Below the pieces are notes generated by a model. It was not told where the DNA came from. It worked only from the letters and a program-made list of their open reading frames with translations, and did not search any database. From Cyanobacteria bacterium UBA6984 (GTDB taxonomy: Bacteria; Cyanobacteriota; Vampirovibrionia; Gastranaerophilales; Gastranaerophilaceae): a stretch of DNA of 45,181 nt. The position numbers and the translations under genes were made by a program. The stretch lies in contig DJYG01000053.1 of NCBI GenBank assembly GCA_002450015.1, positions 1-45,181 of the forward strand, given 5' to 3'. Shown here piece by piece: positions 33,271 through 40,846 of this stretch. Each line of letters opens with the position of its first letter. The stretch's first letter is position 1.

Positions 33271-34054
33271 TTTCGTTTTTATTCAAGTTATACAAAGATG
33301 ATATAATTTCTGCTATTTCTTTTGATTTAAATCCTTTTGATTTTAAAATCTCAATTTTATCTTGAATATTTTGAAGATTATCTGATTCAATTGCGAAGGT
33401 CATAGCAACAATTTCACCTTTAACGTCACCTGAAAAATATTCTATAACCTTATCAATATCGTCAATAACAATTTCTTCAAAAAGTTTCGTGAGTTCCCTG
33501 CCAACCGCAACTTTTATATTTGAAGAAATATTTTTTATAATTTGCAATGATTTTACAATGCGGTTGGGAGAATCGTAAAAAACCATGTTTGAGTATTTAT
33601 GTTTTAAATATATATCTTGAATTTGTTTATCAGTTTTTGGTAAAAATCCTATAAATGTATATTCTTCTGTTTTTCTTGGAACTTGTGATAAAAATGTTGT
33701 AATTGCGCAAGAACCGGTTAATGCAGACACAGTTATTTGATTTTTTCTTAATTCTTCCAATAATATACTTCCCGGATCACAAATCAAAGGAGTTCCTGCA
33801 TCTGATACAAGTGCAACTCGCTTTCCGTTTTTTAATTCTGATAATATTAAATCAACTCTTTCACGCTCGTTATATTTATGATATGAAAGTGTTTTCGTTT
33901 TAATTTCATAATGATTAAGAAGTTTCTGTGTTACACGAGAATCTTCGCAGGCAATAATATCAACTTCTTTAAGAATTTCAATTGCTCTAAGTGTAATATC
34001 TTTAATATTGCCAATAGGTGTTGGAACTATGTAAAATTGAAACTTTTTGGTCAT
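33251..34054 (-). CDS. rsmI: 16S rRNA 2'-O-ribose C1402 methyltransferase
   Basis: RsmI methylates the ribose of C1402 in the decoding centre of 16S rRNA using SAM. The 267-aa tetrapyrrole-methylase-fold product begins FYIVPTPIGNIKDITLRA. It also has VDIIACEDSRVTQKLL, YHKYNERERV, VALVSDAGTPLICDPGS and SGDVKGEIV. ATG 34054 has no Shine-Dalgarno, but TATAAT ends 6 nt upstream (34061-34066), so a leaderless mRNA is plausible. The 15-mer TATAATTATTTTATG is identical to that at the DtxR-type gene. The coding end overlaps the EF-hand-like gene. Confidence 0.95.
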   Translation of the reverse strand: MTKKFQFYIVPTPIGNIKDITLRAIEILKEVDIIACEDSRVTQKLLNHYEIKTKTLSYHKYNERERVDLILSELKNGKRVALVSDAGTPLICDPGSILLEELRKNQITVSALTGSCAITTFLSQVPRKTEEYTFIGFLPKTDKQIQDIYLKHKYSNMVFYDSPNRIVKSLQIIKNISSNIKVAVGRELTKLFEEIVIDDIDKVIEYFSGDVKGEIVAMTFAIESDNLQNIQDKIEILKSKGFKSKEIAEIISSLYNLNKNEIKNALY

Positions 34055-34070
34055 AAAATAATTATAAACT

Positions 34071-34104
34071 AAAAACTCATTTTCGTATATGAAAATGAGT
34101 TTTT
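34071..34104 (-). terminator. Terminator after the 34117-35247 coiled-coil gene
   Basis: A perfect 14-bp stem (34071-34084 with 34091-34104) has a 6-nt loop; on the minus strand its second arm ends in a T-run. It starts 13 bp past the stop at 34117 and also lies just upstream of the rsmI promoter-like sequence. Confidence 0.8.
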
Positions 34105-34116
34105 AAATATTTAAGT

Positions 34117-35247
34117 TTATTTTTGTCCTGCTTTTTTCTTTGCTTGTTCTGCTACATCATTAATAATTTCTTTATTATCATTTGCTATTTGAATATTTTT
34201 AATTTTTGATGCCCAACCATAGCCTTGTTCAAACTCTTTGAGATTTTCCATTCTACTTGTATTAACATATTCTTTGTCTGTGATGTTTTTTACTCCTGCT
34301 GTTGATTTCATTTTAACTCCATATTGCTTTCTTACGGTATTAGCTTTTTTGGTTACATCTTGAGATGAATTTCCAAGTTGCTCACCCTGTGCAATAGTGT
34401 AGTTACCAATAGCTTCAGCTTCTCTTGTTGCAAAAAATCTTGACAAGAAACCTTTTCCACCAAAGCCTGCTTTATATGCTTCATCACGATTATCTTTTAA
34501 TTTTGCAGCTTCAAGACCTTTTTCAATAGCAACATCTGCATATTCATTTGCATTAATAGCATCATTAATGTTAGTTTCAAGCATGCCTGCAATATCTTTA
34601 ATTGATTTTCCCATTGCTTCAGCTTTATCGTTTGCAATTTTTTGGATTTCCTTGCTTGTGTAATTATCAAATTTGTCCATTTTTTGAATCATTTTTGCAT
34701 ATTCCACACCAAGTGCATCAATTTCGCTTTGATTTTCTTCTGCATTTTTAATGTCTGATTCAGTTGCTTCTGAATTGTTATAAACATCACTTACTGTTTT
34801 CGATTTTGTTTCTATTTCTTTTTGTACTTGTTCAGCTTTTTTAGCTTCAGCGTTTGCTTGCTCTGAACAAGATTTTAATTGAGATTCTGTTTCGTCTTCA
34901 ATTTCCATATTGGCATTTATATAGTCTTTCATTTCAACTTCATATTTAGCAAGTTCTTGTTTTATAGCTTCCATATTTGTATTTTTTTCTTTACATTTTG
35001 TTGCTAAGTTTTTAGCAATTTCTTTTAGATTTTGACCACCGTTTTTAGCATCTTCAACTTCTTTTTTGGCTTCGTTTTCTTTGCTTGCACTATCTGTAAT
35101 TGTGTATTTTACTGTTTTCTCATCAGATGATTCTGATGTCTTATTAGTCATTTTTTTACTGATAATCTTATATACGTTGGTTTCAGTGTTTGAAGATTGA
35201 GTAGCTTGAGTTTTATTTACATTGCTATTATTAATTCCTTGAACCAT
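34117..35247 (-). CDS. Long coiled-coil protein of unknown function, possible secreted effector
   Basis: I do not recognise this 376-aa protein. Its first 55 residues are rich in Ser, Thr, Asn and Lys (MVQGINNSNVNKTQATQSSN) with no Sec signal. Residues about 60-260 are almost continuous alpha-helix/coiled coil rich in Ala, Glu and Lys. A Gly/Phe segment (GFGGKGFLSRFFATREAEA, near 275) interrupts, and the C-terminus is charged and helical. ATG 35247 is chosen because AAGGA lies about 8 nt upstream; the ATG at 35253 is too close to it. It is downstream of the second calpain-like gene on the same strand, separated by a terminator-like hairpin. The layout resembles translocator or effector proteins, but that is composition only. 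Confidence 0.65.
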   Translation of the reverse strand: MVQGINNSNVNKTQATQSSNTETNVYKIISKKMTNKTSESSDEKTVKYTITDSASKENEAKKEVEDAKNGGQNLKEIAKNLATKCKEKNTNMEAIKQELAKYEVEMKDYINANMEIEDETESQLKSCSEQANAEAKKAEQVQKEIETKSKTVSDVYNNSEATESDIKNAEENQSEIDALGVEYAKMIQKMDKFDNYTSKEIQKIANDKAEAMGKSIKDIAGMLETNINDAINANEYADVAIEKGLEAAKLKDNRDEAYKAGFGGKGFLSRFFATREAEAIGNYTIAQGEQLGNSSQDVTKKANTVRKQYGVKMKSTAGVKNITDKEYVNTSRMENLKEFEQGYGWASKIKNIQIANDNKEIINDVAEQAKKKAGQK

Positions 35248-35288
35248 ACACATATTCCTTTCATTTTAACCTTATGTGCATGCTATCG

Positions 35289-35327
35289 ACAAAAATCCAT
35301 AAAACTTTAGGTTTTATGGATTTTTGT
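35289..35327 (-). terminator. Hairpin terminator after the second calpain-like gene
   Basis: A perfect 17-bp stem (35289-35305 with 35311-35327) has a 5-nt loop. On the minus strand it closes with TTTTTGT. It sits 28 bp past the stop at 35355, so the two minus-strand genes are likely separate transcripts. Confidence 0.7.
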
Positions 35328-35354
35328 TAATATTTGTTTACAAATTTATAAAAA

Positions 35355-36269
35355 TTAGTTTTGCTTTTTTTGTGTTTTAGCATCAAAATATCCGACAATT
35401 GAGCGGAAATTTGCCATAAATTTATCATAATCAAGTTTGATTACTTTAGGCATATTAGAAATATTGTTTTTACAATAATCAATGTGTTGTTGAGAAGCTC
35501 CGTAATTTTTTAAGTCTGTTTGAAAATCATTCATTGCTTTTTCGTCAGATAAGTCAACATATCTTGGATTTACTAAATGAACTTCTTTTTTGTCTTTATC
35601 CACTTTTTTAACGACGTAATAGTGCATTTTACCAATTCCATCGTTGCAATTTAGCATTTTTGAACCTGCGACAAAGCTGTGTCGGTTTATTGGTAAATCA
35701 CCAATTTTGTCTAGAAGTTTTGTGGTTTCTTCCTTATGTGCAGAAAGCGGTAAAACATTGTTATCTCCAATACTTATTGGTTTTACACCGGTTAGAGTTT
35801 CCATGTAAACACTTGCCAAATTACCTTCTAAAAGATTTTTATAGCCAAACAGTCTTAAATATAAAGGTTTTGCGTCTTTTTGGTCGTGAATAACATCAGA
35901 TGTCGCAGTTTCAACACTACCTGTTGGGTTAAATCGGCTTCTTCCAGTAGTTTCTTTGTATTTTGTGTCGTTGTTTACTTTATAAGTATTATCTTTGTCA
36001 TATTTGTTAAATCTAACTTCAAAAGTATCCCCATCAGTAGATGTTTTAATGCTATCTTTCAACCATTGTTTACCAAAGCCGCTTTTTGCGAGTGCTTTCA
36101 ATGTTGATACTAAATAACAATCAGAACGCATTAACTGCGGAGTTTTTAATATATCTTTAATTTGACCTTTTGTTATTCTTTTATATTGTTCAGCAGAATT
36201 AGTTTCAGCCTTTGGTGTCTGATAATTATTTGTTGTACTTGAAATTTTTGAGCAACCAAGTGAAATCAT
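35355..36269 (-). CDS. Second calpain-like cysteine protease
   Basis: This 304-aa protein shares the catalytic plan of the one at 24962-26665. From ATG 36269, Gln45 and Cys51 lie in TPQLMRSDCYLVSTLKAL, His216 in KMHYYVVKKV and Asn234 in HLVNPRY. The Gln-to-Cys spacing of six and the 8-mer DCYLVSTL are identical in the two proteins. The usual Trp after Asn-Pro is Arg here. The N-terminal 30 residues are Ser/Thr/Asn-rich, without a convincing Sec signal or lipobox. The start is uncertain: GTG 36284 in frame also lacks a ribosome-binding site. It is much shorter than the first protein, lacking the long N-terminal helical region and insertion. Confidence 0.7.
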   Translation of the reverse strand: MISLGCSKISSTTNNYQTPKAETNSAEQYKRITKGQIKDILKTPQLMRSDCYLVSTLKALAKSGFGKQWLKDSIKTSTDGDTFEVRFNKYDKDNTYKVNNDTKYKETTGRSRFNPTGSVETATSDVIHDQKDAKPLYLRLFGYKNLLEGNLASVYMETLTGVKPISIGDNNVLPLSAHKEETTKLLDKIGDLPINRHSFVAGSKMLNCNDGIGKMHYYVVKKVDKDKKEVHLVNPRYVDLSDEKAMNDFQTDLKNYGASQQHIDYCKNNISNMPKVIKLDYDKFMANFRSIVGYFDAKTQKKQN

Positions 36270-36319
36270 ACTTGCATAAAACACCTGAAGATTAATTATT
36301 GCCTATATATTAATAAATA

Positions 36320-36853
36320 TTAATTTATAATCCAATTGATAAGAGGTCGAATTTCTCCCATTTCTTCATTATAATTTTTTAAAATTTCATCAATATTTAA
36401 ATTTTCTTTAATGGGTTCGATTGAAAAAATTCCATCTTTAAATACCGACGAATAATTTAAACCATTATTTGCACAAAAGGGAACATTTACTGTTCCATCT
36501 TTTTTTAAATATGCAAGACCGTGTGTACGACATGTTAGCCCTCTGTAAGAATAGACAGAGCATAATCCATCAATTAAAAAAGGGCATCTGTATTCAAATC
36601 TTTCACCTTTAAAATTTTCTTTTTCAATTTTTAATTTGCTAAAATTTTCTTTTATTATATATTTTCTATTTTCAGGTAATTTTGAAAAGCCTTCCATCAG
36701 ATAATTCATTTCAACCCAAGAAAAAGGATATTCTCCAATTTCGCAGCAAGCACTGCACCCTTGATGACAATATATATATTCAGAATTTTCTTCAAAGTAA
36801 TTGTCAATTTTCTTTTGAAATTGTTTTATAAATTTCTCATAATTATTTTGCAT
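36320..36853 (-). CDS. YkgJ-family cysteine-cluster protein
   Basis: This 177-aa protein of the YkgJ/CxxCxxCC family is predicted to bind zinc or an Fe-S cluster. The N-terminal CHQGCSACC is followed by RCPFLIDGLCSVYSYRGLTC with RTHG, giving about eight cysteines in the family pattern. The function of the family is not established. ATG 36853 has no Shine-Dalgarno; TAAAAT ends 6 nt upstream, so the mRNA may be leaderless. It is divergent from the methyltransferase gene with a 55-bp gap. Confidence 0.85.
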   Translation of the reverse strand: MQNNYEKFIKQFQKKIDNYFEENSEYIYCHQGCSACCEIGEYPFSWVEMNYLMEGFSKLPENRKYIIKENFSKLKIEKENFKGERFEYRCPFLIDGLCSVYSYRGLTCRTHGLAYLKKDGTVNVPFCANNGLNYSSVFKDGIFSIEPIKENLNIDEILKNYNEEMGEIRPLINWIIN

Positions 36854-36873
36854 AACGAAATTTTAACATAAAA

Positions 36874-36901
36874 TTGCAAAAAGCATTTTAATCAATATAA
36901 T
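36874..36901 (+). promoter_or_regulatory. Promoter placing the transcript start at the methyltransferase ATG
   Basis: TTGCAA (36874-36879), a 16-bp spacer and a perfect TATAAT (36896-36901). The ATG at 36909 is only 7 nt beyond the -10 and no ribosome-binding site is present, so a leaderless transcript is the simplest reading. Confidence 0.55.
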
Positions 36902-36908
36902 AGAGTCT

Positions 36909-37754
36909 ATGGAAAACAGTTGCCGATTATGTAATAGTGATAATATTGTCTTGCTAAGGCACGGTGTTAGGGATAATTCAAAAATAGATGTTTTTAAATG
37001 CAAAAATTGCGGACTTGAATTTTTATCTCAAACTTTCCAAGCTGATAAAGATTTTTATTCAAAAGGGCGCATGCATTCAACTTATAATGTTGAAAACTGG
37101 TTTAAAAGTACCTACGCTGATGATTTTCGACGTGCCGAATTTTTAAAAAATGTTTTAAAAAATAAGAATGTTTTGGATTTTGGTACAGGTAATGGCGGAT
37201 TTTTGATTCAGGCAGGTAAATATGCGAATAACATCTGTGGCTGTGATTTAGACGAATCTTTAGATGAACACTATAAAAAATATGACTTAAATGTAAAACA
37301 TAATTTGAGTGAATTAGGAAATATATCTTTTGATGTTATAACTATGTTTCATGTATTAGAACACATAGACAATCCGGAACTTATCTTAGAAAAATTAAAA
37401 GAATTTTTAAATTATAGCGGACAATTAATAATCGAAGTTCCTAATTCTGAGGATGCTCTTTTAACTTTGTATAAATCTAAGGCATTTGAAAAATTTACAT
37501 ATTGGAGTTGCCATTTGTATGCTTATAATTGCGATAATATCAAAATACTTCTAAAAAAATCAGGTTATAAAGTTAAGAATATAAAATTTATACAGCGTTA
37601 TCCGTACACCAATCATGTAGGCTGGATGAAAGATAAAACAGGCGGCGGGCATAAAAAATATACTTGTAATAAAGCTATAAATTATGTTTACGAAAAATTT
37701 TTGCAATGTGCTAAAAAAACGGATACTATTCTTGTTACAGCAGTACCAATATAA
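36909..37754 (+). CDS. SAM-dependent methyltransferase with N-terminal zinc ribbon
   Basis: This is a class I methyltransferase of 281 aa. Cys5, Cys8, Cys31 and Cys34 (CRLC...CKNC) form a probable zinc ribbon. The Rossmann SAM-binding motif NVLDFGTGNGGFLIQAG follows at about residues 80-97, then the post-motif FHVLEHIDNPELILEKLKEF and an Asn/Ser-Glu segment (EVPNSED). The architecture resembles sugar or small-molecule methyltransferases of the Methyltransf_23/C-methyltransferase group often found with surface glycan genes. No glycan cluster is adjacent, so the substrate is unknown. It stands between ykgJ-like and tpiA. Confidence 0.8.
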   Translation: MENSCRLCNSDNIVLLRHGVRDNSKIDVFKCKNCGLEFLSQTFQADKDFYSKGRMHSTYNVENWFKSTYADDFRRAEFLKNVLKNKNVLDFGTGNGGFLIQAGKYANNICGCDLDESLDEHYKKYDLNVKHNLSELGNISFDVITMFHVLEHIDNPELILEKLKEFLNYSGQLIIEVPNSEDALLTLYKSKAFEKFTYWSCHLYAYNCDNIKILLKKSGYKVKNIKFIQRYPYTNHVGWMKDKTGGGHKKYTCNKAINYVYEKFLQCAKKTDTILVTAVPI

Positions 37755-37759
37755 ATAGC

Positions 37760-37788
37760 TTGCTAAAGTATTATGTTTATTTTAAAAT
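37760..37788 (+). promoter_or_regulatory. Promoter of tpiA
   Basis: TTGCTA (37760-37765), a 17-bp spacer and TAAAAT (37783-37788) lie 35 bp before ATG 37824, which has an AAGGAG ribosome-binding site. Confidence 0.55.
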
Positions 37789-37823
37789 TTACTCGTATAA
37801 GACAAAGATAAGGAGATTTTAAA

Positions 37824-38618
37824 ATGTCAAGAAAACCTATTATTGCAGGTAACTGGAAAATGAACTTATTAAAAGCTCAAGCAAAAGAATTATTTGAAGG
37901 TGTAAAAAGTTATGTTAACCAATATACGGCAAAAGAATTGCCTACGGTTGTAATAGCACCTGTATTTACATCATTATCATCGGTAGAAGATGTGAAATGT
38001 GATTGCGGATGTGGCGGCAAAAAAATTTCAGTAGCATGTCAAAATTGTCACTGGGAACAATCAGGTGCATATACAGGTGAAATTTCAGTTGAAATGGCAA
38101 AAGATGCAGGTTGTGATTATGTAATAATAGGTCACTCTGAAAGAAGACAATATTTTTCAGAAACAGATGAAATGATTAATAAAAAAGCAAAAGCAATTCT
38201 TGCCGGTGGATTATTACCAATAATTTGCTGTGGTGAAACTTTAGAACAAAGAGAAGCAGGTGTTACTGATTCTCACATTGCAGGTCAAATAAAAGCAGCG
38301 TTAGATGGTATTTCATCTGATGATGTTGCTAAATCAGTAATTGCTTATGAACCGATATGGGCAATAGGAACTGGCAAAACTTGTGATGCTCAGGAAGCAA
38401 ACAGAGTTATTGCTATGATTAGAAATGTTGTTAAAGAAGTTGCAGGTGAAAAAGCCTCAGAAGAAATTAGAATTTTATATGGTGGCTCTGTAAAACCAAG
38501 TACAATTGAAGAACAAATGCGTCAATCAGATATTGACGGAGCTTTAGTTGGCGGGGCATCATTAAAAGCTGACAGCTTTAATGAAATTATTGCAAATACT
38601 ATGAAAACAATGGCTTAA
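37824..38618 (+). CDS. tpiA: Triosephosphate isomerase with a Cys-rich insertion
   Basis: TpiA interconverts dihydroxyacetone phosphate and glyceraldehyde-3-phosphate. The 264-aa product has all catalytic residues: Asn10 and Lys12 (GNWKMN), His104 (IGHSERR) and Glu176 (AYEPIWAIGTG). The phosphate loop GGSVKPS is also intact. It is about 10 residues longer than usual. Between the second beta-strand region and the conserved QNxHWE motif there is KCDCGCGGKKISVACQNCHW, placing Cys59, 61, 63, 72 and 75 close together. These could bind metal or form redox bonds, which is atypical for this enzyme. The reading frame is continuous on both sides, so this is not a frameshift. Confidence 0.96.
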   Translation: MSRKPIIAGNWKMNLLKAQAKELFEGVKSYVNQYTAKELPTVVIAPVFTSLSSVEDVKCDCGCGGKKISVACQNCHWEQSGAYTGEISVEMAKDAGCDYVIIGHSERRQYFSETDEMINKKAKAILAGGLLPIICCGETLEQREAGVTDSHIAGQIKAALDGISSDDVAKSVIAYEPIWAIGTGKTCDAQEANRVIAMIRNVVKEVAGEKASEEIRILYGGSVKPSTIEEQMRQSDIDGALVGGASLKADSFNEIIANTMKTMA

Positions 38619-38626
38619 TACAAAAT

Positions 38627-38649
38627 ACAGCGGCACTATGTGCCGCTGT
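38627..38649 (+). terminator. Hairpin between tpiA and the yceD-fab cluster
   Basis: A perfect 10-bp GC-rich stem (ACAGCGGCAC, 38627-38636 with 38640-38649) has a TAT loop, 8 bp after the tpiA stop. It is followed by TAGTATATTTTATAT rather than a pure T-run, so termination may be partial. Confidence 0.6.
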
Positions 38650-38676
38650 GTAGTATATTTTATATAAGGAGAAAAT

Positions 38677-38922
38677 ATGACTCAGCAATTTTCGCAACAA
38701 GTAAAAATTAGAACAGGTTTGTATGTGTTTATCAAAGAAACTCCAAATCCAATTGTGATGTATTTTGATAACCCTCAGGCTGTTTATGATGAATTAAAAC
38801 AAGCAATGAAATCTGCAACTCCTGTTTTAGTTGATAAACAAGCAAACGGTCCTATAAAAAGATTATGTATAATATCAAATCAAATTAGGGGAATAGCTCT
38901 ACAAGATGAACAATACCAATAA
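38677..38922 (+). CDS. Small conserved-looking protein of unknown function
   Basis: This 81-aa soluble protein is not one I recognise. It has no signal peptide or cysteine cluster; the middle reads GLYVFIKETPNPIVMYFDNP and the fold appears alpha/beta. A good AAGGAG ribosome-binding site and normal codon use indicate a real gene. It overlaps yceD by 17 nt, so it is translated with the ribosomal-protein/fatty-acid cluster. It may be a lineage-specific addition to that cluster. Confidence 0.7.
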   Translation: MTQQFSQQVKIRTGLYVFIKETPNPIVMYFDNPQAVYDELKQAMKSATPVLVDKQANGPIKRLCIISNQIRGIALQDEQYQ

Positions 38923-39403
38923 AATTTTGATTGATGACATAGAAAACGCAACAGGAAAAGTTCTGGAAATTGATTTTGAGGACATGATTGATGATATTCC
39001 TTCGTCAAAACCTGTAAAATCTCATCTTACAATAAAATCGTTAGGTGATTTTATAGAAGTAAAAGGTATAGTAGAAGCTGATTTGATGTTAGAATGTGAT
39101 TTATGTCTTAAAGAGTTTGAATATAAACTGAAAGAAGAAATTGACGAAACTTTTGCAAAAAAAACTTTACTTGATGAATATGGTCAGGAAACTGAAATTA
39201 AAGAAGGACAGTTTGTTACCGATTTAGAAGGAAGTGATGAAATAGATATTTGTGATTTATTGTATCAATCTGTAATATTAAATATACCAAATAAAAAAGT
39301 TTGTGGTATAAATTGTAATAGGGATGTTTTTCAAACGGATGAGGAATTTGTTGAAGAAGATCCGCGTATGGAAGTTTTTAAGAATATAAAGTTAGATAAG
39401 TAA
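38906..39403 (+). CDS. yceD: YceD family (DUF177) protein
   Basis: This 165-aa protein belongs to the YceD/DUF177 family, implicated in 23S rRNA accumulation and found upstream of rpmF in many bacteria and in plastid relatives. The family core is LECDLCLKEFEYKLKEEIDE followed by DEIDICDLLYQSVILNIPNK. A CxxC pair (CDLC) near residue 67 and a second one (CGIN-C) near 130 could together bind zinc. The C-terminal end (DPRMEVFKNI) is typical. It is directly followed by rpmF. Confidence 0.88.
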   Translation: MNNTNKILIDDIENATGKVLEIDFEDMIDDIPSSKPVKSHLTIKSLGDFIEVKGIVEADLMLECDLCLKEFEYKLKEEIDETFAKKTLLDEYGQETEIKEGQFVTDLEGSDEIDICDLLYQSVILNIPNKKVCGINCNRDVFQTDEEFVEEDPRMEVFKNIKLDK

Positions 39404-39418
39404 GAAAGGTATAGAAAA

Positions 39419-39763
39419 ATGGCAGTACCAAAGAAAAGAACAGGTGCAAGAAAACAAGCAACAAGACGCTCTCATTGGAAAGCGATTAAACCGGCAACTA
39501 CAAAATGTTCACACTGCGGAGCAACAGTTTTAGCTCATACAGTATGTACAGAATGCGGTTACTACAAAGGTAAAGCAGTAAGTATTAAGTCAGCTGATTA
39601 TGTGGCAGAAGATGTAAAACCTGCAAAGAAAACTTCAACAAAAAAAGCTGCTAAAAAAGCAGAAGCTCCTGTTGTAGAAGAAACAAAAGCAGAAGAAGTT
39701 AAGGTTGAAGAAACATCTTCAGATGATGTAAAAGCTGAAACAGAAGAAAAAACTGAAGAATAA
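39419..39763 (+). CDS. rpmF: 50S ribosomal protein L32 with long charged C-terminal tail
   Basis: L32 is a small zinc-ribbon ribosomal protein. Residues 1-58 are a normal L32 (AVPKKRTGARKQATRRSHWK), with four zinc cysteines in CSHC...CTEC. Typical L32 proteins end near residue 60; this one continues to 114 aa. The tail is first Lys/Ala-rich (KPAKKTSTKKAAKKAEAP) and then Glu-rich (VVEETKAEEVKVEETSS and onward). The extension has no frameshift and codon use like its neighbours. It is 27 nt upstream of plsX, in the conserved order yceD-rpmF-plsX. Confidence 0.95.
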   Translation: MAVPKKRTGARKQATRRSHWKAIKPATTKCSHCGATVLAHTVCTECGYYKGKAVSIKSADYVAEDVKPAKKTSTKKAAKKAEAPVVEETKAEEVKVEETSSDDVKAETEEKTEE

Positions 39764-39790
39764 CTTATAACCAAAATATCAGGGGATTAG

Positions 39791-40846
39791 ATGACCAGAA
39801 TAGCTATAGATGCAATGGGTGGTGACCATGCTCCGCATGAAATAGTTGCAGGTGCAGTTTGGGCTGCCTATGAATATAATGTTCCTATTGAATTGGTTGG
39901 TAAACAAGAGGACATTCAAAGAGAACTCGATAAAATAAGAACGGTCGGGTTTATTTCTGATTGTGGTCAAAAAGGTTCAAAAAAAAGATTTAAGTTTGAT
40001 ACTTCCAAGCTTGATATAAAAATTACGCATGCCGATGAAGTAATAGAAATGGGCGAACATCCGGGGCAGGCAATTAGAAAAAAGAAGAAGTCTTCAATTG
40101 TTCTTGGTGTAAAAGCTGTTGCTGACGGAAGTTCGGATGCAATAGTAGCCGCAGGCTCAACAGGTGCAGCAATGGCATCAAGTCTTTTTGGCATGGGTAG
40201 AATAAAGGGTATTGATCGTCCTGCTATTGCAGTTACACTTCCATCTTTGAAAAAGCCGGTAGTTTTGATAGACGGCGGTGCAAACAGCGATTGTACTCCC
40301 GAAATGCTATATCAATTTGCAATTATGGGCATAGTATTTTCAAAGCACGTACTTGGAATTAAAGAACCAAGAGTTGGTGTTTTGAATATCGGGGAAGAAG
40401 AAACCAAAGGAAATACTTTAGCGCAGGAAACTCATAAAATACTTGCAGCAAATAAGGATAAGTTCAATTTTGTCGGTAATATTGAGGGTAAAGAGTTATT
40501 ATTGGATTCTTGTGATGTTGTTGTTTGTGATGGTTTTGTTGGTAATGTTGCGTTAAAAGTTACTGAAGGAACAGCAACTTTATTGTTTAAACTTATTAAA
40601 GAACAATTTGGTCAATCTTTATTTGGTGGTGTAGTTGGTTTAATGGCAAAATTGTTTCTTAAAAAAGTTTATCCGAAAATTAATTATGAAGAATATGGAG
40701 GCATGCTGCTTTTGGGTGTTAAAGGTATAACTGTTATTTCACACGGAAGAAGTAAAGCTTATGCAATAAAAAATGCTGTCAGAGTGGCAAAAGAGGCTGT
40801 TGAAACAGGCTTAAACAAAAAAATAGAAGAGTTAATAGGGGAATAA
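39791..40846 (+). CDS. plsX: Phosphate acyltransferase PlsX
   Basis: PlsX makes acyl-phosphate from acyl-ACP and starts phospholipid synthesis at the membrane face. The 351-aa product begins TRIAIDAMGGDHAPHEIVAG. It has EHPGQAIRKKKKSSIVLG, AAGSTGAAMASSLF, LIDGGANSDCTPEML, LNIGEEETKG and CDGFVGNVALK. All family blocks are present. AGGGGA precedes the ATG. It overlaps fabD by one base. Confidence 0.97.
   Translation: MTRIAIDAMGGDHAPHEIVAGAVWAAYEYNVPIELVGKQEDIQRELDKIRTVGFISDCGQKGSKKRFKFDTSKLDIKITHADEVIEMGEHPGQAIRKKKKSSIVLGVKAVADGSSDAIVAAGSTGAAMASSLFGMGRIKGIDRPAIAVTLPSLKKPVVLIDGGANSDCTPEMLYQFAIMGIVFSKHVLGIKEPRVGVLNIGEEETKGNTLAQETHKILAANKDKFNFVGNIEGKELLLDSCDVVVCDGFVGNVALKVTEGTATLLFKLIKEQFGQSLFGGVVGLMAKLFLKKVYPKINYEEYGGMLLLGVKGITVISHGRSKAYAIKNAVRVAKEAVETGLNKKIEELIGE

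Noticed and set aside
37980..38060. Frameshift explanation for the Cys-rich stretch of tpiA
   Set aside because: The frame is continuous and conserved TpiA motifs flank the stretch on both sides.
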